Source: an uncultured Parabacteroides sp. (GTDB lineage Bacteria; Bacteroidota; Bacteroidia; Bacteroidales; Tannerellaceae). Taken from it: DNA of 64,000 nt. The DNA lies in NCBI RefSeq assembly GCF_905196875.1, contig NZ_CAJJWO010000005.1, positions 1 to 64,000 of the forward strand, written 5' to 3'. A program made the translations under genes and the position numbers. Positions 8,194-16,550 of the stretch are shown piece by piece. Position 1 is the stretch's first letter. The number at the start of each line of letters is the position of its first letter. The notes under the pieces were generated by a model. It made no database searches and was not told the DNA's origin. It was given only the letters and a program-made list of their open reading frames with translations.

Positions 8194-10123
8194 CATTTAA
8201 TTCTTCTAACTCTATGGTCAGCTCCGCCCATGTATCCATGGTATCGGACAACTCTTTTTTCAAACAAGAGTAATCGCTGTATAAAGAGGTATCGGAGGCT
8301 CCTTCGGGCGTAGCTAGCTTAGCTTCGACGGCAGCGATCGATGTTTCCAGTTCTGATATTTTCTTCTCGGCTTCAGCTACCGACTTTTCTACTTTCTTGA
8401 TCGCTTTACTCTGCTCTTTACGAGCTTCGTACGAAAGTTTATTCTGTGTAGGCTGATCTTCCGTTTCACCGGAAGAAGATGCTGTTTGGGTGGTACGTTC
8501 CAGTTCACGCAGATTATCCATCTTTTTCCTTTCCAGAAATTCATAAATGCCACCCAGATGTTCGATTACACGCTGGTTACCGAACTCATACACTTTATCT
8601 ACGAGTCCATCCAAAAATTCACGGTCGTGAGAAACTACGATCACCGTTCCGTCAAACTCACGCAAAGCATCTTTCAATACATCTTTCGAACGCATATCCA
8701 AATGGTTCGTAGGCTCATCGAGAATCAACAGGTTGACTGGTTCCAGCAGCAAACGGATCATTGCCAAACGACTCCGTTCGCCCCCCGACAAGACTTTCAC
8801 TTTCTTATCGGAAGCCTCACCGCCAAACATGAAAGCGCCTAGTATATCACGTATTTTTGTTCGTATATCACCCTCTGCCACATAATCGATAGTATCGAAT
8901 ACAGTGAGGTTATCATCGAGCAGCTGCGCCTGATTTTGTGCAAAATAGCCGATCTTCACATTATGGCCCAGTTGAAGTTTACCTTCATAGTCGATCTGAT
9001 CCATAATACATTTGACAAGGGTTGACTTACCTTCTCCGTTCTTCCCGACAAAAGCGACTTTATCGCCACGATTGATCGTCAGAGTTACATTCTGGAAGAT
9101 CAGATGGTCACCATACCTTTTCGCCACATCTTCCATAATAACCGGATAGGAACCGGAACGGGGAGCCGGAGGAAACTTCAGACTCAACATAGCAGTATCC
9201 ACATCGTCCACTTCGATACGTTCTACCTTTTCCAACTGCTTGATACGCGATTGTACCTGAACAGACTTGGTAGCCTTATAGCGGAAACGTTCGATGAAAG
9301 CTTCTGTATCGGCCAGTTTCTTCTGCTGGTTTTCAAAAGCCCGGAGTTGTTGTTCCCGGCGCTCTTTACGGAGTTCTACATATTCGGAATATTTTACTTT
9401 ATAATCGTATATACTCCCCAGTTCGATCTCAATCGTCCGGAAAGTCGTATTATCTATAAAAGCACGGTCGTGAGATACCAGTATGACGGCATTAGCACGG
9501 GTAGCAATAAAGTTTTCCAACCATTGGATAGATTCAATATCCAGGTGGTTGGTCGGTTCATCGAGCAATAACACATCCGGTCGGCGAAGCAACAACTTAG
9601 CCAACTCGATACGCATACGCCAACCTCCGCTGAATTCTGATGTCGAACGATCGAAGTCGGTACGTTTGAAACCCAGTCCGATCAATGTACGTTCCAGTTC
9701 AGCATGATAATTGCTTCCTCCCATCATCTGAAAATGTTCGGAAAGATGCGTCACCTTATCTATCAGTTTCTGGTAAGATTCCGTTTCATAATCGGTACGT
9801 TCAGCCAGTTGCAGATTCAACCGTTCGATCTCTTTCTCCATTTCCCGGATATGACCGAATGCCTGCTCGGCTTCTTCCCTGACGGTACGTGTGTCCGTCA
9901 ATTGCATCTGCTGTGGCAAATAACCTATCGTCGTTTCTTTAGGTACACTGACAGTACCGGATGTCGGAGATTGTAAACCTGCAAATATCTTCAACATCGT
10001 AGATTTTCCCGCCCCGTTCTTTCCGACCAGTGCGATGCGATCTTTCTTATTTACTACAAATGAAACATCATCAAAAAGCGTAAAACCACCAAATTCAACT
10101 GTTAGTCCTTCAACTGAAATCAT
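8177..10123 (-). CDS. ABC-F family ATP-binding protein
   Basis: A 648-residue cytoplasmic ABC-F ATPase: two ABC domains and no membrane segments. The first domain has Walker A GKNGAGKST (residues about 34-42), signature SGGW and Walker B LLLDEPTNHLD. The Arg/Lys/Glu-rich interdomain linker (about 240-300) follows, then a second domain with GKNGEGKST, signature LSGGERSR and LLILDEPTNHLD. The C-terminus (about 560-648) is a predicted coiled coil rich in Lys/Glu. The family acts on ribosomes in translation control or antibiotic protection. The C-terminal coiled coil resembles the Uup/YheS type more than a resistance protein, but subfamily cannot be fixed by eye. Confidence 0.93.
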   Translation of the reverse strand: MISVEGLTVEFGGFTLFDDVSFVVNKKDRIALVGKNGAGKSTMLKIFAGLQSPTSGTVSVPKETTIGYLPQQMQLTDTRTVREEAEQAFGHIREMEKEIERLNLQLAERTDYETESYQKLIDKVTHLSEHFQMMGGSNYHAELERTLIGLGFKRTDFDRSTSEFSGGWRMRIELAKLLLRRPDVLLLDEPTNHLDIESIQWLENFIATRANAVILVSHDRAFIDNTTFRTIEIELGSIYDYKVKYSEYVELRKERREQQLRAFENQQKKLADTEAFIERFRYKATKSVQVQSRIKQLEKVERIEVDDVDTAMLSLKFPPAPRSGSYPVIMEDVAKRYGDHLIFQNVTLTINRGDKVAFVGKNGEGKSTLVKCIMDQIDYEGKLQLGHNVKIGYFAQNQAQLLDDNLTVFDTIDYVAEGDIRTKIRDILGAFMFGGEASDKKVKVLSGGERSRLAMIRLLLEPVNLLILDEPTNHLDMRSKDVLKDALREFDGTVIVVSHDREFLDGLVDKVYEFGNQRVIEHLGGIYEFLERKKMDNLRELERTTQTASSSGETEDQPTQNKLSYEARKEQSKAIKKVEKSVAEAEKKISELETSIAAVEAKLATPEGASDTSLYSDYSCLKKELSDTMDTWAELTIELEELNEKASR

Positions 10124-10144
10124 ATTTATTTCTATTTACAGGCA

Positions 10145-10176
10145 CAAAGATACAATTGTTCAGGGCTTCTTCACAA
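10145..10176 (-). promoter_or_regulatory. Promoter of the ABC-F gene
   Basis: -7 element TATCTTTG at 10145-10152 and a TTG at 10174-10176 on the minus strand, 21 bp apart. This matches the Bacteroidota -33/-7 layout, 22 bp upstream of the ATG. Confidence 0.65.
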
Positions 10177-11122
10177 ACTTTTCAATGAATAAGAGCAAGT
10201 TCTCATCGACAGGAAGGTCAGGATCGGTATAAACAGCCATCTGAGCCTGACGGTCTGTCGTAGCACAATCCTTTAATACATGGTTCATACCGTCTATCAA
10301 ATGGATTTCAGCAGAAGGTAATGATTGTTTTAATAATTCTGCATCTTTTACAGAGACCTGTATATCTGTTTTCCCCTGTAACAACAGGACAGGAACAGTC
10401 AGTTTCTTTATCTCTTTCTGCGGATCGTATTTATAGCAAGAGATCAGATATGGCTGAACGGAAGAACGAAACAAAGCCTGCAATCCCAGCGGCACACTCG
10501 GAACCAGTTTACCAGCTTTCAGGGAGTCGTTGATAGATACCACCATTTTCCGTATCACTTCAGGTTGTCCGCCCATCTGCTCTTCCAGCAGATCCGACAT
10601 AGGCCGACCCGCTCCTGCCAGAGAAATATATCCTTTCACCTTCGGATTATCCTGGCTGGCAAGCATCCCGACCAGGGCGCCCTCACTATGACCTGCTATA
10701 TAAATACCACTCAAACGACGATCGCGGGACAAAAGATCGATCCATTCCCGTACGTCTTTTATACCGTCTTCAAAACGCATGGAAAACTCATCTTTCCCGG
10801 CGCCTGCACTGGAAGCAACACCCCGTTTATCAAAACGCAGGGAGCCAACGCCTCTCCTACCCAACTCTTCAGCCAGGTATTTCAGCGAATTATTCTTCAT
10901 ACCGGCCACAACCGAATTACCATCCATGTCGGTTGGCCCTGAACCTGCAATAATCAACACTAATGGGAAAGTTGCCGTTCCCGGGACTATCATCTTTCCA
11001 TTGATCTTCCCGGATGAAGTATTCAGGCTAATAGGACGTTCATTCAACCGGACAGGTACCTGAGCCGAAACTATCAGACCAACAAACAAGAAACAAAACG
11101 AGATTAATATTCGGTTAGACAT
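10160..11122 (-). CDS. Exported alpha/beta hydrolase
   Basis: A 320-residue alpha/beta hydrolase with an N-terminal signal peptide (MSNRILISFCFLFVGLIVSAQ), so probably periplasmic. The nucleophile Ser is in the elbow AGHSEGALVG. The acid is probably the Asp in LLQGKTDIQV and the base His in GMNHVLKD near the C-terminus. The oxyanion region GSGPTDMDGN occurs early, as in DUF/Dienelactone-like esterases of Bacteroidota. The frame is open upstream to 11176, but a -7 element at 11152-11159 lies inside that extension and the signal peptide begins at 11122, so I take that ATG. The substrate is unknown. Confidence 0.88.
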   Translation of the reverse strand: MSNRILISFCFLFVGLIVSAQVPVRLNERPISLNTSSGKINGKMIVPGTATFPLVLIIAGSGPTDMDGNSVVAGMKNNSLKYLAEELGRRGVGSLRFDKRGVASSAGAGKDEFSMRFEDGIKDVREWIDLLSRDRRLSGIYIAGHSEGALVGMLASQDNPKVKGYISLAGAGRPMSDLLEEQMGGQPEVIRKMVVSINDSLKAGKLVPSVPLGLQALFRSSVQPYLISCYKYDPQKEIKKLTVPVLLLQGKTDIQVSVKDAELLKQSLPSAEIHLIDGMNHVLKDCATTDRQAQMAVYTDPDLPVDENLLLFIEKFVKKP

Positions 11123-11151
11123 ATTATGCATACATACATTGATAGAATACG

Positions 11152-11159
11152 CAAAGCTA
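11152..11159 (-). promoter_or_regulatory. -7 promoter element of the alpha/beta hydrolase
   Basis: TAGCTTTG on the minus strand matches TAnnTTTG, 29 bp upstream of the chosen ATG at 11122. It argues against the longer start at 11176. Confidence 0.6.
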
Positions 11160-11226
11160 AGAAAACAAAGTGACAAAATGTTCTTCTTTTGAATACTTTT
11201 AAAACGGATTAATATGTTAAAATATA

Positions 11227-11292
11227 TTACCCTTGCGACTAATTCTTTTTAGTCGCTATATTAATCCCGATTAGTAGCTATACTAATATCAT
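11227..11292. repeat. Degenerate 22-bp tandem repeat upstream of susC
   Basis: Units 11249-11270 and 11271-11292 match at 16 of 22 positions (shared TTAGT, GCTATA and TAAT blocks). The preceding 22 bp (11227-11248) match the second unit at about 10 positions, including ACTAAT. The array also contains two inverted repeats. Same unit length as the arrays at 29067 and 53325. Confidence 0.5.
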
Positions 11293-11405
11293 TTTGATAA
11301 TCATGAAAATTCATTATCCGGACTTTCTAATTCAGATAAAGTTATCTATTGGGTAGAAACAAATGAGAGGATTTATTAAAGTTGCATGAGAGAAATAACG
11401 ACATC

Positions 11406-11419
11406 GTTCTAGCAGAACT
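11406..11419. promoter_or_regulatory. Operator-like palindrome, distal copy
   Basis: GTTCTAGCAGAACT, with GTTC/GAAC arms. Its exact reverse complement recurs at 11621-11634, about 215 bp away centre to centre. It is probably a protein-binding site. Confidence 0.5.
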
Positions 11420-11595
11420 AAAGTATACGAGTGGTATATAACCGACAATATTTCACTATATTAGCTTTTGTTGATCAGGATAATAGAGAAATGTATTAAC
11501 TTAATTGAGTAATCGATAATTAACAAACAAAGCTGTTAGTATTGTATATCGTAAATGATTTTAATATATTTATGCATTGATAATAAAAAATATAT

Positions 11596-11603
11596 TATAT
11601 TTG
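11596..11603 (+). promoter_or_regulatory. -7 promoter element of the susC operon
   Basis: TATATTTG, an exact TAnnTTTG match, with a TTG at 11577-11579 (16-bp gap, slightly short). Transcription would start near 11610. This places the true susC start at 11678 and excludes the in-frame upstream codon at 11555. Confidence 0.65.
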
Positions 11604-11620
11604 CAGCGTTGTTTTTAAAT

Positions 11621-11634
11621 AGTTCTGCTAGAAC
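11621..11634. promoter_or_regulatory. Operator-like palindrome, promoter-proximal copy
   Basis: AGTTCTGCTAGAAC, extended to a 15-bp AGTTC/GAACT inverted repeat. It lies 18-31 bp downstream of the -7 element, where a bound repressor would block transcription. It is the exact reverse complement of the site at 11406-11419. Confidence 0.55.
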
Positions 11635-11677
11635 TATGTCAATAGCAACACTAGTATTAATTATCAATAAAAAACAC

Positions 11678-14600
11678 ATGAATTACAGGTCTATTTTAAA
11701 GCAAAATCAACTATCATTGCTTTTAATCGCACTTGCTTTTCCTGTTTCAGTAACCACATCTTCCCTGTATGCCACTACAGCAGAAGTATCTATTACCCAA
11801 CAGAAAAAAGCCATAAGTGGAGTAGTTTTCGATGGTGGAATGAAAGAACCATTGATTGGAGCCAACGTCGTTGTTAAAGGGACAACAAACGGAACTGTCA
11901 CTGATCTGGATGGGAAATTCACACTGGAAGCCAATTCTAATGACATCTTAGTGATCAGTAGTATCGGGTTTAAAACTCTGGAGATTAAAGCTTCTGAAGC
12001 CTCCAAAGGAAAAATCACATTAAATGAAGATTCACAAGCACTGGATGAAGTTGTTGTAGTGGGTTACGGTGTGCAGAAGAAAGCCAACCTGACCGGTTCG
12101 GTTGCCACTGTAAAAGCAGAAACATTAGAGTCAAGACCCGTATCCAGTGTATCTGCCGCATTAGCCGGACAGATGCCGGGTGTTACTGCCATTCAAAGCT
12201 CAGGTCGTCCGGGTAGCCAGACAGGAACTATTACTATTCGCGGTAAGAATTCGGTTAATGCCGTAAGTCCGCTTGTTATTGTCGACGGTGTACCCGGAAG
12301 CATGAATACGATCGATCCGTCTGATATCGAGAGCCTGACAGTACTGAAAGACGCTTCGTCCGCTGCCATCTATGGTGTACAAGCAGCGAACGGTGTAATC
12401 CTTATCACAACCAAAAAAGGGAAAAAAGGAGAAAGAGCCCGTGTTAGCTATTCCGGTAATGTAGCTTGGGCTACTCCGACTATGCGTCCGAAATTCCTGG
12501 GATCGGCTGATTATGCAATATTGTACAACGAAGCGACATTAAATGATAACCCGAATAACCCATTACGATTCTCTGATACGGATATTGAGTTATACCGGAA
12601 TGGTACTGATCCTTACGGTCATCCCAACACGGATTGGTATAAAGAGACAATGAAGAAAAACTCCATTGAAACGATGCATCATTTATCCATCAGCGGAGGT
12701 TCGGAAAAAACCAGCTACAGCGCATCCGTCGGTTACACCCAACAGGATGGTTTAATAGACGCCAACAATTATAAACGTTTCAATGCCCGCACAAACATCG
12801 ATTCACAGATCAACAAATGGTTCTCTGCCGGAATGAATGTTTCAGGATACCGCGGTACCCTGATGGACGGTTGGAACAGCGTAGCCGGTATGACCCAATT
12901 CACAAACCGCGCCACTCCGATTGAAGGCGTTCGCAATGAAAACGGTGACTACCTTTACCACGGAAAAGATAACCCGGTAGCTTTATTAGGGCGTGACGGC
13001 TTCAAAAGGACAATGGATCAACAGGTAAACGGAACATTGTACGGACAAGTCAACATCCTGCCCAACCTGTCCGCCAAAGCATTATTCTCCATTCGCAACG
13101 ACTTCCGCGACGAGAACGGTTTCAAGGCAAACATCGTTTACGGTGAAAAGGATGAAGCAAATACAGGATTGCGCGAAGCCAATGAGAAACAGACGTGGTG
13201 GAACTGGTATACCACACAGGTACTGGTTAATTATAACGAAACCTGGGGAAAACACGACCTGGGCTTACTGGCCGGTTTCGAACAGATCGACCACCGCTAC
13301 AAACATCTGGAAGCGACCCGTAAGGGAGGAGGTAACAATGAGTTACAGGAATCATTGAGTACACTGGACGCTTCGTCACAAACAAATAAGGAGACAGGTT
13401 ACGAAGTAGCCCACCGTTCTTATTTCGGTCGTATGCAATACAGTTTTGCCGACAGATATCTGTTTGAAGCCAATGTCCGTTTGGATGGTTCTTCCCGCTT
13501 TGCTTCCGGTAATCGTTGGGGTACCTTCCCTGCTTTCTCGGCCGGATGGAGAATCACAGAAGAAGAGTTTATGAAGAATGCTGATATCAGTTGGCTGAGC
13601 AACCTAAAACTACGTGTAGGCTGGGGACAGACCGGTAACGAAGAGTTGAAAGACGAAGAAGTTTATCTGACAATTCCTTCCTACGCTTACGAAAAATACA
13701 TGTTCGGCAACTCCTTATATTCTACCGCCTATGAAAGCCGTTATGCCAACAAAGATCTGAAATGGGCCACAGTAAGCAGTTTGGAAGGGGCTATCGAGGC
13801 ATCTTTCCTAAACAACAAACTGGGCTTTGAACTGGCAGGGTATAAGAAAACGACATCCGATATGCTTCTGTTGCTTCCCGTTCAAGGCATCTTCGGTCTG
13901 GATGCTCCCAGGCAGAATGCCGGTAAAGTACAGAATACCGGTTTCGATCTGAGCGTCTTTCACAATAATGTTATAAACAAAGACTTTAGATATGACATCA
14001 ATTTCAACCTGGCATATGTTCACAACGAACTGATCGACCTGAAAGGAACGGAAGGCAAAGAACCGGGCGACGGTCGTGGTAACTTCTGGTTCCTCGAAGG
14101 ATATCCTATCGGATCTTATTACGGTTACCGGGCTGACGGTTATTTCAATACAGAAGATGATTTGAAAAATCATGCCAAACGCACCGGAACAGAACAACTG
14201 GGAGATATTAAATATGTAGACCTGAATGGTGACGGCAAGATCGATGCAGCCAACGACCGAGAAGTAATCGGTAAAGAATTCCCCAGCTGGACAGCCGGAT
14301 TGGGAGCTAATTTATACTACAAAAATTTCGATCTGTCCTTCTTCTTCCAGGGAGCTTTCGACGTAGATGCCTATGTCAACGGTGAAGCTGCTTATGCCTT
14401 CTTCAACGGTGGTAAAGTATTGGAACGCCATCTGGACCGTTGGACTCCGACCAATCATGACGCATCTTATCCGCGTATCACAATGGCAGACCAGATTAAC
14501 TACCAGTTCTCTTCTTACTGGCTGGAAGACGCATCTTATGTTCGTCTGAAAAACCTGACAGTCGGTTATAACCTTCCGAAAGCACTTCTGACAAAGATCA

Positions 14601-14755
14601 ATTTGGAACGGGTAAAAGTATATGTAACCGGTGAAAACCTTTTCACCATTACAGGGATGGATACTCTCGACCCGGAATCGGCACCGAGTAATTCACGCGG
14701 AGGACTTTATTCAAACGTAAGGAAGATCTCTGTAGGTCTTAAAGTTGGATTTTAA
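11678..14755 (+). CDS. susC: SusC-like TonB-dependent outer-membrane transporter
   Basis: A 1025-residue RagA/SusC-type TonB-linked porin that imports oligosaccharides together with its SusD partner. In order: signal peptide (about 1-35), a carboxypeptidase-D-like beta domain (KAISGVVFDGGMKEPLIGANV), the TonB-box region DEVVVVGYGVQKK, the plug domain (LTGSVATVKAETLESRPVSS, ISIRGKNS-like ITIRGKNSVNA), and a 22-strand barrel ending in the aromatic-terminal strand KISVGLKVGF. The ATG at 11678 is chosen because the promoter lies at 11596 and the signal peptide begins there. susD follows after 23 bp. The downstream GH2 beta-galactosidase suggests a galactoside-containing glycan as ligand; that is inference. 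Confidence 0.96.
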   Translation: MNYRSILKQNQLSLLLIALAFPVSVTTSSLYATTAEVSITQQKKAISGVVFDGGMKEPLIGANVVVKGTTNGTVTDLDGKFTLEANSNDILVISSIGFKTLEIKASEASKGKITLNEDSQALDEVVVVGYGVQKKANLTGSVATVKAETLESRPVSSVSAALAGQMPGVTAIQSSGRPGSQTGTITIRGKNSVNAVSPLVIVDGVPGSMNTIDPSDIESLTVLKDASSAAIYGVQAANGVILITTKKGKKGERARVSYSGNVAWATPTMRPKFLGSADYAILYNEATLNDNPNNPLRFSDTDIELYRNGTDPYGHPNTDWYKETMKKNSIETMHHLSISGGSEKTSYSASVGYTQQDGLIDANNYKRFNARTNIDSQINKWFSAGMNVSGYRGTLMDGWNSVAGMTQFTNRATPIEGVRNENGDYLYHGKDNPVALLGRDGFKRTMDQQVNGTLYGQVNILPNLSAKALFSIRNDFRDENGFKANIVYGEKDEANTGLREANEKQTWWNWYTTQVLVNYNETWGKHDLGLLAGFEQIDHRYKHLEATRKGGGNNELQESLSTLDASSQTNKETGYEVAHRSYFGRMQYSFADRYLFEANVRLDGSSRFASGNRWGTFPAFSAGWRITEEEFMKNADISWLSNLKLRVGWGQTGNEELKDEEVYLTIPSYAYEKYMFGNSLYSTAYESRYANKDLKWATVSSLEGAIEASFLNNKLGFELAGYKKTTSDMLLLLPVQGIFGLDAPRQNAGKVQNTGFDLSVFHNNVINKDFRYDINFNLAYVHNELIDLKGTEGKEPGDGRGNFWFLEGYPIGSYYGYRADGYFNTEDDLKNHAKRTGTEQLGDIKYVDLNGDGKIDAANDREVIGKEFPSWTAGLGANLYYKNFDLSFFFQGAFDVDAYVNGEAAYAFFNGGKVLERHLDRWTPTNHDASYPRITMADQINYQFSSYWLEDASYVRLKNLTVGYNLPKALLTKINLERVKVYVTGENLFTITGMDTLDPESAPSNSRGGLYSNVRKISVGLKVGF

Positions 14756-14778
14756 ATAACAGTTTATCAATTAGAAAT

Positions 14779-16410
14779 ATGAAAAAGAATTTTATATATA
14801 TAGCTATCTCTGCTGCGAGTATATTAGGCTTCAGCTCCTGTAGCGATTTTCTGGACCGGATACCACAGGATGAATTGTCCGACGGAAGTTTCTGGAAAAC
14901 GCCCAATGATGCAAAAATGTTCATTGGAGATGTATACCGTCAGGTCATGCCAGGAAAATACAATGGAGATGTAGATAGTGACATTGACTCGGATAATGCC
15001 GTACACGGCATCAAATGGGCGGCCGGAAACGTTTCAAAAGGCATCTATGATCCGGCAGACATGGGTTGGAGTGATGAGTATAAGGCCATCCGTGCCTGTA
15101 ACGTCTTATTGGAAAAGATCGACATGATCGAAGACTTCGACCAGGCCGATAAAGAAGCAACCATGGGAGAAGCTCGTTTCCTGCGTGCCTTTACTTATTT
15201 CGGACTGATACAGAGTTTCGGTGATGTACCTTATGTTGAAAGTACACTCGACCTACACGATATGGACGGTATCACCCGCACTCCGGTCGACCAGGTGTAT
15301 GCCAAAGTGATGGAAGACCTGGATTATGCCGCCGCGCACCTGCCGGCCCAGTGGCCTTCAAGCGACTACGGACGAGCCACCAAAGGTGCAGCCAATGCAA
15401 TGAAAGCCCGTGCGGCTCTTTACTTCAAACATTACGAAACAGCTGCCGATGCTGCTAAAACAGTCATGGATTCAGGAGAATACGAACTATTCGATGCCAA
15501 CAACACCGGCCGGTATGCCGAATTATTCTGGGAAAGCCAGGAAGCTTGTAAAGAAGCTATTCTGGTCAGACAGTTCAATGCACCGGAACTTACCCACTAT
15601 CTGATCGGCTGGGAATGTTTCCCGACATTAGGCTGGGGAGGTATCAACCCGACACAAAGCCTGGTAGATGCATTCGAATGCGCAGACGGTTCACCGATCA
15701 GCGAGTCTAAAACATACGACGAAACAAATCCGTTCAAAGACCGCGACCCGCGCCTGGAAGTTTGCGTATTGCACGATGGTGAAGTGATGTATGGCGTTAC
15801 AGTAAAAACGGCACCGATCAAGTCGAGCGGAAGCACCGGGGTTGCCCAGCATAACGATGCCACTGCTACAGGTTATTACCAGCAGAAATGGCTCGATCCT
15901 AACATCGATCCGCAATCAGCGGGTTGGGATATGGGTAAAGACTGGCATGTTATCCGTTATGCAGAAGTATTGCTAACCTACGCCGAAGCGAAGAATGAGA
16001 TTTCCGGCCTCGATGCTACTGCCTTCGATGCCGTAAATCAGATCCGCCGCCGTGTAGGTATGCCTGAACTACAAAATACAGATCCGTCAAAACCGACTTA
16101 CTGCGGCAGCCAGGATGCCTTGCGCCAGCGTATCCGCAACGAATGGCGTGTAGAGTTTGCACTTGAAGGCAGCAAACGTAAATGGGATATCCGCCGTTGG
16201 GGTATTGCCAAAGATGTACTGAATGCACCGTTCCTGGGAATGAAATATAAACTGGTGGGTGATGATGAATGTATCCTGTATCAGGGTGAGAACATCAAAC
16301 TGACAGGCAGTAAATATGAAGACCATAATTATCTGTTCCCGATTCCCCAATCTGAAATAGACTTGAATCCGGCTCTGATACAAAATCCGGGTTATTCAAC
16401 CAAAGACTAA
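14779..16410 (+). CDS. susD: SusD-like surface glycan-binding lipoprotein
   Basis: A 543-residue RagB/SusD protein, the lid of the SusC transporter on the outer surface. The lipoprotein signal ends SSC (Cys21) and is followed by SDFLDRIPQDELSDGSFW, the characteristic SusD N-terminus. TPR-like helices are seen around FLRAFTYFGLIQSFGDVPYV, and the C-terminus has the family elements WRVEFALEGSKRKWDIRRW and YLFPIPQSEIDLNP. Length is typical. It is 23 bp after susC and surely co-transcribed. Confidence 0.96.
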   Translation: MKKNFIYIAISAASILGFSSCSDFLDRIPQDELSDGSFWKTPNDAKMFIGDVYRQVMPGKYNGDVDSDIDSDNAVHGIKWAAGNVSKGIYDPADMGWSDEYKAIRACNVLLEKIDMIEDFDQADKEATMGEARFLRAFTYFGLIQSFGDVPYVESTLDLHDMDGITRTPVDQVYAKVMEDLDYAAAHLPAQWPSSDYGRATKGAANAMKARAALYFKHYETAADAAKTVMDSGEYELFDANNTGRYAELFWESQEACKEAILVRQFNAPELTHYLIGWECFPTLGWGGINPTQSLVDAFECADGSPISESKTYDETNPFKDRDPRLEVCVLHDGEVMYGVTVKTAPIKSSGSTGVAQHNDATATGYYQQKWLDPNIDPQSAGWDMGKDWHVIRYAEVLLTYAEAKNEISGLDATAFDAVNQIRRRVGMPELQNTDPSKPTYCGSQDALRQRIRNEWRVEFALEGSKRKWDIRRWGIAKDVLNAPFLGMKYKLVGDDECILYQGENIKLTGSKYEDHNYLFPIPQSEIDLNPALIQNPGYSTKD

Positions 16411-16422
16411 ATTACTCAACCA

Positions 16423-16466
16423 AAGGGCGTGGCAAAAGTTCTGTTTGTGTTCTTTTGCCCGCCCTT
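16423..16466 (+). terminator. Strong hairpin after susD, without T tract
   Basis: AAGGGCGTGGCAAAAG pairs with CTTTTGCCCGCCCTT (15 bp, one bulged T) around a 13-nt loop, 12 bp past the susD stop. No T run follows, so it is more likely an mRNA-stabilising or attenuating structure separating highly expressed susCD from the downstream genes than a full terminator. Confidence 0.6.
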
Positions 16467-16469
16467 ACC

Positions 16470-16515
16470 ACGTTCCACACTGGAACCTTATAACGTTCCG
16501 CATCGGTACCTTACC
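16470..16515. repeat. Two 23-bp tandem repeats between susD and the DUF6057 gene
   Basis: Units at 16470-16492 and 16493-16515 share ACGTTCC, GG and ACCTTA blocks (17 of 23 identical). The preceding 23 bp match the second unit at about half the positions. Each unit can form its own small hairpin (GTTCCA/TGGAAC at 16472-16486; CGGTA/TACCG at 16504-16516). Confidence 0.55.
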
Positions 16516-16550
16516 GGGTACTAAGATCGTACATAATTATACGACATATT

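Larger units (their letters stand above)
11123..11677. other. 555-bp intergenic region upstream of susC
   Basis: No convincing gene. It holds the -7 element of the divergent hydrolase, an 8-bp hairpin (GCGACTAA/TTAGTCGC, 11235-11256), a short period-22 repeat (11227-11292), two oppositely oriented copies of GTTCTAGCAGAACT (11406-11419 and 11621-11634), and the susC promoter. It is very A+T-rich. The length and the paired sites suggest that the regulation of the downstream locus is encoded here. Confidence 0.7.

Noticed and set aside
11555..11677. N-terminal extension of SusC from the codon at 11555
   Set aside because: The -7 promoter element at 11596-11603 lies inside the extension, and the signal peptide begins at 11678.
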